Counted from the stretch's first letter, positions 1 through 5,595 are shown. The stretch is 7,056 nucleotides of DNA from an uncultured Collinsella sp. (GCA_934617135.1 CAKTUC010000062.1:1-7056); one strand, 5' to 3'. The notes: generated by a model not told the origin, from the letters alone. Numbers and translations: made by a program.

Positions 1-675
1 TACATCGTAGAGGGCGACTCGGCAGCAGGCGCCATTCGCACCTCGCGCGATGCCGAGTTCCAGGGCGTTATGCCCGTCCGCGGCAAGATCCTCAACTGCC
101 TGAAGGAGGACTATCCGCGCATCTTTAAGTCCGACATCATCATGGACCTCATGCGCGTGCTGGGCTGCGGTGTGGAGATCAAGGACAAGCGCATCAAGAA
201 TCTTGGCGCCTTCGACCTGGACAACCTCAACTGGAACAAGGTCATCATTTGTACGGACGCCGACGTCGACGGTTATCACATCCGCACGCTCGTGCTCACC
301 ATGCTCTACCGCCTGGTGCCCACGCTTATCGACGAGGGTTACGTATATATCGCCGAGTCGCCGCTCTACGAGATCAACTGCAAAGAGAAGACCTACTTTG
401 CCTACACGGAACTCGAAAAGAACGGCATCCTTAAAGAGATTGGCGACCAGAAGTGCTCGATCAACCGCTCCAAGGGTCTTGGTGAGAACGATCCGGACAT
501 GATGTGGCTCACCACCATGAACCCCGAGACGCGCCGCCTGATCAAGGTGGAGCCCGAGGACGTCACCAAGATGGAAACCATGTTCAACCTGCTGCTGGGC
601 AACGACGAGGCGGGCCGCAAGCGCCATATCTCCGAGCACGGCAAGGAATACCTGGACCAGCTGGACCTGCAGTAG
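1..675 (+). CDS. parE: Type IIA DNA topoisomerase subunit B (GyrB/ParE type), 5' truncated
   Basis: This is the C-terminal 224 residues of the ATPase/TOPRIM subunit of a type IIA topoisomerase; the start lies outside the window and reading frame 1 is open from base 1. The TOPRIM domain shows EGDSAAG at visible residues 4-10 (catalytic Glu4), PVRGKIL at 25-31, the Mg-binding DADVDG at 86-91, PLYEI near 121-125, RSKGLGE at 156-162 and MNPETR at 173-178. These motifs are diagnostic for the GyrB/ParE family. Small differences from E. coli GyrB are EGDSAAG instead of EGDSAGG and Arg27 at the place of GyrB Lys447. The subunit would pair with the A subunit 45 bases downstream to relax or decatenate DNA using ATP. 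The choice of ParE over GyrB rests on the nature of that partner and is an inference; a second, canonical gyrBA would be expected elsewhere in the genome. Confidence 0.95.
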   Translation, partial: YIVEGDSAAGAIRTSRDAEFQGVMPVRGKILNCLKEDYPRIFKSDIIMDLMRVLGCGVEIKDKRIKNLGAFDLDNLNWNKVIICTDADVDGYHIRTLVLTMLYRLVPTLIDEGYVYIAESPLYEINCKEKTYFAYTELEKNGILKEIGDQKCSINRSKGLGENDPDMMWLTTMNPETRRLIKVEPEDVTKMETMFNLLLGNDEAGRKRHISEHGKEYLDQLDLQ

Positions 676-720
676 CAGCAAATCGATAACGACGGCTCAC
701 AAGAAGTTCAAGAGGAAATC

Positions 721-2961
721 GTGGCAAAGAAGAAGACGAAGAACCAGCCAAAGAAAAAGCAGGTCAACGCCGAGAACGTCATCGGCCTGCACTCCGAGGT
801 CACCGACCAGCCGATCACGCAGACGCTCGAGGTCAACTACATGCCCTACGCCATGAGCGTCAACGTCTCGCGTGCGTTCCCCGAGATCGACGGCTTTAAG
901 CCCTCACACCGCAAGCTGCTCTATACCATGTACAAGATGGGTCTGCTCAAAGGCGAGCGCCAGAAGAGCGCCAACATCGTGGGCCAGACCATGAAGCTCA
1001 ACCCGCACGGCGACGCCGCGATCTACGAGACGATGGTGCGCCTGGCCACCGGCAACGAGGCGCTGCTCGCCCCCTTCGTGGAGTCGAAGGGCAACTTTGG
1101 CAAGTACTATTCGGGCGACCTGAGCTACGCCGCCTCGCGTTATACCGAGGCCAAGCTCTCCCCCATCAGTGCCGAGATCTTCAAGGATATCGACAAGGAC
1201 CCGGTCGACTTCATCGACAGCTACGACGGCGCCATGAAGGAGCCGCGCCTGCTGCCCACCACGTTCCCCAACATCCTCGTCTCGGCCAACAAGGGCATCG
1301 GCGTCGCCATGGCGTCCGACATTTGCGGCTTTAACCTCAACGAGGTCTGCACCGCCACGATGCACTACCTCAAGGATCCCGACTGCGACTTGCTCGAGTA
1401 CATGCCCATGCCCGACTTCTCGACCGGCGGCGAGATCATCTACCGCCGCGAGGAGATGGAGAAGATCATCGAGACTGGCTTGGGCAGTTTCCAGATTCGC
1501 TCCCGCTGGCGTTGGATTCCCGAAGAGCGCATCATCGAGGTGTACGAGATCCCCTACACTACCAAGACCGATGTCATCATCGAGCGCATCGTCAAGCTCT
1601 CCAAGGAGGGCAAGGTCAAGGAGATCGCCGATATCCGCGACGAGACCGACCTTTCGGGCCTGCGCATCGCCATCGACCTTAAGCGCGGCGTCGACCCCGA
1701 CAAGCTCATGGCAAAGCTCTACCGCTCGACCACGCTGCAAGATTCGTTCTCGTGCAACTTTAACGTGCTGGTCGACGGCTACCCCCGCGTTATGGGCGTT
1801 CGCCAGATCCTGCACGAATGGGTTGCGTGGCGCATTCAGTCCACGCGTCGCCGCATTAACTTTGACCTGGGCAAAAAGTCCGAGCGTCTGCACCTGTTGC
1901 ACGGCCTCGAGGCGATTCTGCTCGACATCGACAAGGCCATCGCCATCATCCGTGGCACCAAGCTCGAGGCCGAGGTCGTGCCCAACCTTATGAAGGGTTT
2001 CGACATCGACGAGACCCAGGCCGAGTTTGTTGCGGAACTTAAGCTCCGCAACATCAACGAGGAGTACATCCTCAACCGCACCAAGGACATTGCCAAGCTT
2101 GAGAGCGAGATTGCCGAGCTTGAGGAGATCCTCTCCAGCGAGGAGAACATCAAGAAGGTCATCAGCGACGAGCTGGCAGCGGTCAACAAGAAGTACGTGA
2201 TGCCGCGCCGCACGGGCAGGATTGAGCCCCATGAGGTTATCGAAGTGAGTCTGGAGCCCGAGGTCGAGGAGTACCCCGTTACCATCATGCTCTCGCGCGA
2301 TGGCTACCTCAAAAAGATGACCGACCGCGTGCTCAAGAAGGCCGCTACGCTCAAGTACAAAGACGGCGACAAGCCCTTTATTGAGTTCCCGTCCTCCAAC
2401 ACGCACGAGCTGCTGGTCTTTACCAACAAGAGCCAGGTGTACAAGTGCAAGGTCGCGCAGTTTGAGGACACCAAGTCGGCTCAGCTGGGCTCGTACCTGC
2501 CGACCGATCTTGAGATGGAACCCGACGAGAGCGTCATCTGGGTTATCGACCCCGAGGATTACAAGGCCGACGTGCTGTTCGTCTTTGAGAACGGCCGCGT
2601 GGTGCGCGTCGCGCTTTCCGGATACGTCACCAAGACCAACCGCAAGCGCCTGAAGAACGCCATCTACGGCGGCAGTAAATTGCTGTATGCCCAGGTGCTC
2701 AACACAGATCGCGATATCGCGCTGGTCTCGAGCGACTACCGCCTGATGAACTTCAACACCTCGCTGCTCAAGACTAAGACGACCACCAACACGCAGGGCG
2801 TCCAGGCATTCACGGCCAAGAAGGGCCGCTCGGTCACCACCGTCGGCACGACCGAGGACATCCTCGGCGCCGGCGTCTCCGCCGAAAAGTTCACCGCGCA
2901 GAGTCTGCCCTCCGCCGGCGCCCTCATGAAAGAAAACGACATGCCGAGTTTGTTTGACTAA
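721..2961 (+). CDS. parC: Type IIA DNA topoisomerase subunit A (GyrA/ParC type)
   Basis: A complete 746-residue DNA-cleaving subunit. The GTG start at 721 is the only usual start codon between the upstream in-frame TAG and the conserved region, and AGAGG at 711-715 lies 5 bases before it. Residues 1-14 form a lysine-rich tail (7 Lys). The breakage-reunion domain follows, with GFKPSHRKLLYTM near 58-70, NPHGDAAIYET at 94-104, and the catalytic tyrosine Tyr141 in AASRYTEAKL, next to an Arg as in all family members. A coiled-coil segment lies at about 441-490. From about residue 520 there are pinwheel-like strands (LSRDGYLKK, LLVFTNKSQVYKCK, VLFVFENGRVVRV). I see no QRRGGKG GyrA box, which argues for relaxing/decatenating topoisomerase IV activity over supercoiling. 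Ala99 and Glu103 sit at the positions of E. coli GyrA Ser83 and Asp87. It is probably cotranscribed with the B subunit. Symbol gyrA is the alternative. Confidence 0.95.
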   Translation: MAKKKTKNQPKKKQVNAENVIGLHSEVTDQPITQTLEVNYMPYAMSVNVSRAFPEIDGFKPSHRKLLYTMYKMGLLKGERQKSANIVGQTMKLNPHGDAAIYETMVRLATGNEALLAPFVESKGNFGKYYSGDLSYAASRYTEAKLSPISAEIFKDIDKDPVDFIDSYDGAMKEPRLLPTTFPNILVSANKGIGVAMASDICGFNLNEVCTATMHYLKDPDCDLLEYMPMPDFSTGGEIIYRREEMEKIIETGLGSFQIRSRWRWIPEERIIEVYEIPYTTKTDVIIERIVKLSKEGKVKEIADIRDETDLSGLRIAIDLKRGVDPDKLMAKLYRSTTLQDSFSCNFNVLVDGYPRVMGVRQILHEWVAWRIQSTRRRINFDLGKKSERLHLLHGLEAILLDIDKAIAIIRGTKLEAEVVPNLMKGFDIDETQAEFVAELKLRNINEEYILNRTKDIAKLESEIAELEEILSSEENIKKVISDELAAVNKKYVMPRRTGRIEPHEVIEVSLEPEVEEYPVTIMLSRDGYLKKMTDRVLKKAATLKYKDGDKPFIEFPSSNTHELLVFTNKSQVYKCKVAQFEDTKSAQLGSYLPTDLEMEPDESVIWVIDPEDYKADVLFVFENGRVVRVALSGYVTKTNRKRLKNAIYGGSKLLYAQVLNTDRDIALVSSDYRLMNFNTSLLKTKTTTNTQGVQAFTAKKGRSVTTVGTTEDILGAGVSAEKFTAQSLPSAGALMKENDMPSLFD

Positions 2962-2997
2962 CGCAACGGCAACGAGATCGTTAGATACTTCGCAAAG

Positions 2998-3046
2998 CGA
3001 CGAGGCCCGGAACGCAACGGCATTGCGCCCGGGACTCGTCGTTTTT
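2998..3046 (+). terminator. Rho-independent terminator of the topoisomerase operon
   Basis: CGACGAG (2998-3004) pairs with CTCGTCG (3035-3041). Then, past a G-A mismatch, CCCGG (3006-3010) pairs with CCGGG (3029-3033), and CGCAA (3013-3017) pairs with TTGCG (3023-3027) around a 5-nt loop. TTTTT follows at 3042-3046. That gives about 17 GC-rich base pairs followed by a T run, 36 bases after the parC stop codon. Confidence 0.9.
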
Positions 3047-3056
3047 CTTCTCAACT

Positions 3057-3107
3057 ATTTTTTAACGCAGATAAATTGATTTCTGCTTATTTTTCTGCGT
3101 AAAAAAT
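3057..3107. repeat. AT-rich 14-bp inverted repeat upstream of the ATPase gene
   Basis: The arm at 3057-3071 (ATTTTTT, one extra A, then ACGCAGA) is the reverse complement of TCTGCGTAAAAAAT at 3094-3107, apart from the extra A. The spacer is 22 bases and holds a third TCTGC copy at 3082-3086. The T run precedes and the A run follows the dyad core, the opposite of a terminator. An operator or recombination-type site is therefore more likely than a transcript end. TTGATT at 3076-3081 could serve as a -35 box, but I see no good -10 partner. Confidence 0.5.
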
Positions 3108-3142
3108 GTCAGCGTCACTGCTTCGATGCCCTTTGGTCAGTC

Positions 3143-3199
3143 GTTAGCAGAACTTGCAAAAGTTAGCAAAACTTGCAAAAATTAGCAAAACTTGCAAAG
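3143..3199. repeat. Three tandem 19-bp iteron-like repeats before the ATPase gene
   Basis: The units are 3143-3161 (GTTAGCAGAACTTGCAAAA), 3162-3180 and 3181-3199. They differ at only one to three positions and share the core TTAGCARAACTTGCAAA. The junction of units 1 and 2 holds the dyad AACTT-GCAA-AAGTT (3151-3164). The third unit runs into the Shine-Dalgarno sequence AAAGGAG (3196-3202). A 19-base period is not a multiple of three, so the block is unlikely to be coding, even though a TTG-started frame reads through it. It is most simply an array of protein-binding sites controlling the downstream gene. Confidence 0.8.
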
Positions 3200-3207
3200 G
3201 AGCTACC

Positions 3208-4302
3208 ATGGAGTACAGCAAGAACCCCTTTACCCCGACGTTCGGAAGCGTCCCTCCCTTTCTAGCGGGTCGCGAGCATATCCTGCGTGACATCAACCGT
3301 GGCTTTATCAACGGCCCGGGAGATCCCAACCTGTCGACCATTTTTACTGGCGCAAGGGGAACGGGCAAGACGGCGCTTCTCTCGCTCCTTTCAGAAACGG
3401 CGCTTGAACACGACTGGATCGCAGCAAATGTCTCCGCCATGCCAGGCATGCTCGAAGATATTATCGAGCGAACCAAAGAAGCCGCAGATAGCTACCTCTC
3501 ACAGCCTCACGCGCGCATAAACGGTGTTCAAATTGGCCCAGTGGGCATCGATTGGACATATGCTCAAGAGGCTCAGGGCAACTGGCGCACGCGCATGAAT
3601 GGCATCTTTAAGCAACTCGAAAAACATGACATCGGACTTCTCATCACCATCGATGAAGTCACCGTCGATCTCGAAGAAATGCTTCAATTTGCCTCTGTTT
3701 ACCAGCACTTTGTACGCGAAGGTAAAAAAGTTGCCCTACTCATGGCAGGACTGCCCTACAAAGTATCGGCGTTGCTGCGTAACGATTCCGTCTCGTTCCT
3801 CAGGCGTTCCCAATATCATCAATTGGGACGAATCACTGACGTTGAAATTGCAAACGCATTCCGCAAAACCGTTGAGGCCGGAGGCCGCTCAATCACGCCA
3901 GAAGCGCTCGAGGATGCCGTGAAGGCCGTCGACGGATTTCCCTATATGATGCAGCTCGTCGGATATCGCACATGGGATGTTTCGGAGAACTCGCCCAAAA
4001 TCAGTGCACCTGATGTACAGCAGGGTTCTCTGCTTGCCCGCATGGAGCTGCGCGATCGAATTCTCGAAACGACCTATCGGGAGCTTTCCGATAAAGACAT
4101 TGAGTTTTTGCTCGCGATGCTGCCCGATTCTGGCCCCAGCAGGGTCTCGGAGATAGCCAAACGCATGGGCGTCGCCAGCAACTACGCAAGCCAATACAAA
4201 CGCCGCCTCCTGGAGGACGGCGTCATTGGAGAGCGCGGGCGTGGTCTCGTTGGCTTTGACATTCCCGCGTTCAGGGAATTCTTGAACGAGAAGGCGTTTT
4301 AG
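3208..4302 (+). CDS. AAA-type ATPase with C-terminal winged-helix domain
   Basis: A 364-residue protein started at ATG 3208, with AAAGGAG 5 bases upstream. An in-frame TTG at 3154 would add 18 residues encoded by the tandem repeats and is rejected. The N-terminal part (NPFTPTFG...FLAGRE, residues 6-23) is the usual lead-in of this ATPase group. Walker A is GARGTGKT at 48-55, Walker B is LLITIDEV at 144-151 (Asp149, Glu150), and a sensor-like strand LLMAGLP follows. Residues about 292-364 form a winged helix-turn-helix (RVSEIAKRMGVASNYASQYK from 312). This order resembles AAA_16 / archaeal-type ATPase_2 proteins and, distantly, Orc1/Cdc6. I see no effector domain, signal peptide or membrane segment. 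The role is unknown; a DNA-binding ATPase that binds its own upstream repeats is my inference. Arginine and wobble codon use is more mixed than in the topoisomerase genes, which suggests an accessory gene. Confidence 0.88.
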   Translation: MEYSKNPFTPTFGSVPPFLAGREHILRDINRGFINGPGDPNLSTIFTGARGTGKTALLSLLSETALEHDWIAANVSAMPGMLEDIIERTKEAADSYLSQPHARINGVQIGPVGIDWTYAQEAQGNWRTRMNGIFKQLEKHDIGLLITIDEVTVDLEEMLQFASVYQHFVREGKKVALLMAGLPYKVSALLRNDSVSFLRRSQYHQLGRITDVEIANAFRKTVEAGGRSITPEALEDAVKAVDGFPYMMQLVGYRTWDVSENSPKISAPDVQQGSLLARMELRDRILETTYRELSDKDIEFLLAMLPDSGPSRVSEIAKRMGVASNYASQYKRRLLEDGVIGERGRGLVGFDIPAFREFLNEKAF

Positions 4303-4331
4303 CACGCCGGAATTGTCCGCGGAAGCATCAA

Positions 4332-4398
4332 CGCATGGCAATCAGCATTCCTCTTGGTAAGGATAGCAAGCATTTCCGCTTGTGCTGATTGCCATGCG
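4332..4398. repeat. Perfect 16-bp inverted repeat between convergent genes
   Basis: CGCATGGCAATCAGCA (4332-4347) is the exact reverse complement of TGCTGATTGCCATGCG (4383-4398), with a 35-nt spacer. Inside the spacer CAAGC (4367-4371) pairs with GCTTG (4378-4382), and a weaker CTT/AAG helix sits at 4353-4361, so the RNA could fold as a junction. It lies 30 bases after the ATPase stop and 13 bases after the flavoprotein stop on the other strand. There is no T run on either side. It may still stabilise both 3' ends or act as a bidirectional terminator, but it could also be a REP- or MITE-like element. I see no target-site duplication. Confidence 0.75.
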
Positions 4399-4410
4399 CC
4401 CCTCTTGTCC

Positions 4411-4941
4411 TTAGGCGAGCTTGCGGGCGAGCTCGCGCACCTCTTCCAACTTGGGCGAGGAGGCCATGCTGTCGCGCTCGGTCATACCGCTGATGGTGAT
4501 AATGCCTTGGTCCTCCCACTTGCAGTACGCGCAGGTTGACTTGTACATAGCGATCGCCGCGTCATAGACGCCCTCGCTGTGACTATCGAGTAAAAGGGCC
4601 GTCTTCGTGAACGGGAAACCCGTGGCACCGAAGGCGTACAGGCGGTCGATGGCGGCCTTCTCCTGCGCGGTGATATCAAACCAGTAGATAGGCGAAGCGA
4701 AGACAACCATGTCGGCGTCTTTCAGCGACTCGATCACGCCGGCCATGTCGTCCTTCTGCACGCAGACGCCCTCATGGGCGAAGCAGTACTGGCATCCCAA
4801 GCAGCCGGCGATCTTCTTGCTGGCAACGCGAACGACCTCGACCGCATTGCCGCCCTCACGCGCGGTCTCGGCAAAGGCCTCGACCATGGTGTCGGTATTG
4901 GCGCCCTTACGCGGGCTGCCGCTCAATACAACGATTTTCAT
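4411..4941 (-). CDS. Flavodoxin-fold NAD(P)H-dependent FMN reductase / iron-sulfur flavoprotein-like
   Basis: A 176-residue flavodoxin-like protein, started at the ATG at 4939-4941, with a purine-rich Shine-Dalgarno (GAGAGGGAA at 4946-4954, minus strand) a few bases upstream. The FMN phosphate loop is SGSPRKGANTDT (7-18) after the first strand MKIVVL. The ASPIYWFDITAQEKAAIDR segment (82-100) is typical of NADPH-dependent FMN reductase family proteins. Cys47, Cys50, Cys53 and Cys60 form CX2CX2CX6C, the spacing described for the [4Fe-4S] cluster of iron-sulfur flavoproteins (Isf). A further pair, Cys137 and Cys140, lies late in the protein. A cytosolic electron-transfer or flavin/quinone/nitro reductase role fits the family; the substrate cannot be told. 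The gene stands alone on this strand, with its own likely promoter upstream. Confidence 0.9.
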   Translation of the reverse strand: MKIVVLSGSPRKGANTDTMVEAFAETAREGGNAVEVVRVASKKIAGCLGCQYCFAHEGVCVQKDDMAGVIESLKDADMVVFASPIYWFDITAQEKAAIDRLYAFGATGFPFTKTALLLDSHSEGVYDAAIAMYKSTCAYCKWEDQGIITISGMTERDSMASSPKLEEVRELARKLA

Positions 4942-4957
4942 AGGATTCCCTCTCCCT

Positions 4958-4979
4958 CATGCTGCAGGCGCGCAGCATG
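4958..4979 (-). promoter_or_regulatory. 8-bp hairpin/dyad in the flavoprotein leader
   Basis: CATGCTGC (4958-4965) and GCAGCATG (4972-4979) are perfect inverted repeats with a 6-nt loop. The dyad ends just upstream of the ribosome binding site of the minus-strand flavoprotein gene and overlaps the transcription start expected from the promoter at 4984-5013. It could be an operator or a leader hairpin affecting translation. Confidence 0.45.
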
Positions 4980-4983
4980 TCTT

Positions 4984-5013
4984 CTTGTAACCAAAACGAA
5001 TGGAGTTAATCAA
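4984..5013 (-). promoter_or_regulatory. Putative promoter of the flavoprotein gene
   Basis: Read on the minus strand: TTGATT as -35 (5008-5013), an 18-base spacer, and TACAAG as -10 (4984-4989). Each matches the sigma-70-type consensus at 4 of 6 positions. Spacing and position, about 43 bases before the ATG, are sensible, but the match is only moderate. Confidence 0.35.
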
Positions 5014-5044
5014 TCGCCTCGTTTTCGCTACTCTCACTCAGTGA

Positions 5045-5170
5045 CTAATCCAGTCCGAGTGTTGTCGATGCGTGTCGTACCGCCTCAGAGCTGATTCGTG
5101 CGCAATTTAGGCGAATCAAGCCCTTGATTCGCGATTTCGGGAATGACTCAATTGATTCGCAAAACCGCAT
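5045..5170 (-). CDS. Possible small protein, 41 residues, unknown
   Basis: A short minus-strand frame begins at ATG (5168-5170) and ends at TAG (5045-5047). Its support is a good Shine-Dalgarno, AAAGGAG, 4 bases before the ATG. The product begins MRFCESIESFPKSRIKG, is basic, has no membrane segment, and I do not recognise it. The frame runs through the TGATTCG palindrome cluster, and no promoter is evident, so chance or a repeat-borne relic are both possible. Confidence 0.22.
   Translation of the reverse strand: MRFCESIESFPKSRIKGLIRLNCARISSEAVRHASTTLGLD
5092..5160. repeat. Cluster of four TGATTCG motifs including a near-perfect palindrome
   Basis: TGATTCG occurs at 5092-5098, inverted as CGAATCA at 5112-5118, and directly again at 5125-5131 and 5153-5159. 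The middle two form GCGAATCAAG (5111-5120), CC, CTTGATTCGC (5123-5132): two perfect 10-bp arms with a 2-bp centre. Such a short centre suits binding of a dimeric regulator better than an RNA hairpin. The cluster lies about 80-150 bases upstream of the putative flavoprotein promoter and is a candidate operator or repeat element. Confidence 0.6.
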
Positions 5171-5176
5171 GTCGCT

Positions 5177-5243
5177 CCTTTAATCACTCCCTGGTTTCCG
5201 CCGGGGTTCGTAGCGGGTGGCGTGAAAAGGGGTGATTCAAAGG
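5177..5243. repeat. 67-nt extended imperfect hairpin
   Basis: Consecutive helices stack with small bulges: CCTTT/AAAGG (5177-5181 with 5239-5243), AATCAC/GTGATT (5182-5187 with 5232-5237), CCCT/AGGG (5189-5192 with 5228-5231), TTTC/GAAA (5195-5198 with 5224-5227) and CGCC/GGCG (5199-5202 with 5219-5222). This makes 23 pairs with bulges at T5188, GG5193-5194, T5223 and C5238, and a 16-nt loop. It could be a structured RNA or a REP-like palindrome. No T run follows on the plus strand. Confidence 0.55.
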
Positions 5244-5538
5244 GTCGGAGAGATGCCCATAGCGCAATCGTCAGGTATTGGCGCGGTGAAGGACTTCTCA
5301 CCTCCATCAGTCCAAATCGTCAAGCTCTGAAAGACGTCGAGCTAGAGAAAAGAACCTATTTCCAATCATGGATTGGGTTTACCTGCATGACTAGAGCCCT
5401 AGTGTAATTAGCTGGATCATCGTTCCGAGAACCGGTATCGACCTACCTGTCCGCCAAGCTCCTTCTTCAGCTCCAGCCTAGTATCTGACTCGCGCCGTTA
5501 TAAGCGAAAACCGAAGAGATGCGTCTTAGCCAAAAAAA
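5244..5538. other. Gene-free stretch with possible decayed coding relic
   Basis: I see no supported gene in about 295 bases. Small dyads occur, such as CCAATC-ATG-GATTGG (5362-5376) and GCTGGA/TCCAGC (5411-5416 with 5472-5477). On the minus strand, 5417-5497 is a 26-codon stop-to-stop stretch reading RRESDTRLELKKELGGQVGR and onward; it looks protein-like at its end but has no start codon, so it may be the 3' relic of a lost gene. Open frames on both strands here are short and lack convincing starts. Confidence 0.4.
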
Positions 5539-5557
5539 TAAGGTTAGCCTTATCTTA
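5539..5557 (+). promoter_or_regulatory. DtxR/IdeR-like metal-regulator box
   Basis: TAAGGTTAGCCTTATCTTA matches the classic 19-bp DtxR/IdeR site TTAGGTTAGCCTAACCTAA at 15 positions; positions 3-12 are all identical, and two of the four differences are A/T swaps at positions 2 and 18. It also holds a perfect shorter dyad, ATAAGG-TTAG-CCTTAT (5538-5553). It overlaps the expected -35 region of the methyltransferase operon, where a repressor would block RNA polymerase. The match suggests iron- (or manganese-) dependent repression by a DtxR-family protein; the regulator itself is not in the window. Confidence 0.65.
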
Positions 5558-5574
5558 CTTCATGATTCGTGTGT

Positions 5575-5580
5575 TATAGT
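5575..5580 (+). promoter_or_regulatory. Putative -10 element of the methyltransferase operon
   Basis: TATAGT matches the -10 consensus at 5 of 6 positions. A 17-base spacer would put a poor -35 (ATCTTA) at 5552-5557, inside the DtxR-like box. The gene start is 33 bases downstream. Confidence 0.45.
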
Positions 5581-5595
5581 TAGATGGCTCTAACT
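5578..5595 (+). promoter_or_regulatory. 7-bp dyad at the expected transcription start
   Basis: AGTTAGA (5578-5584), TGGC, TCTAACT (5589-5595) is a perfect inverted repeat overlapping the end of the -10 element and the likely start of transcription, just before the ribosome binding site. It could be a second operator or a short leader hairpin. Confidence 0.4.

Noticed and set aside
904..3054. 716-codon open frame on the minus strand, antisense to the topoisomerase A gene
   Set aside because: It mirrors a GC-rich gene with strong codon bias; the translation is low-complexity Leu/Val/Asp/Ala/Gly-rich without family motifs, while the plus-strand protein has every expected motif.
3143..3199. CRISPR array
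   Set aside because: The three repeats are contiguous with no spacers and no cas genes are near.
3154..3207. N-terminal extension of the ATPase from TTG 3154
   Set aside because: It would encode only the tandem repeats (KLAKLAK-type sequence) and has no ribosome binding site; the ATG at 3208 has AAAGGAG at the right spacing.
4332..4398. Intrinsic terminator call for the long hairpin
   Set aside because: No T run follows the stem on either strand, so it is listed as a repeat with termination only as a possibility.
4328..4519. 63-codon minus-strand frame covering the 16-bp inverted repeat
   Set aside because: Overlaps the end of the flavoprotein gene in another frame and reads through a palindrome; no start signals.
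5195..5227. tRNA-like GGTTCG loop
   Set aside because: No T-arm, anticodon arm or acceptor stem of tRNA geometry can be drawn; the bases fall in the loop of the bulged hairpin.
5116..5307. 63-codon minus-strand frame
   Set aside because: Runs through both the palindrome and the hairpin, shows no motif, and competes with a better-supported short frame on the same strand.
5222..5407. 61-codon plus-strand frame in the gene-free region
   Set aside because: No ribosome binding site, starts inside the 67-nt hairpin, no recognised motif.
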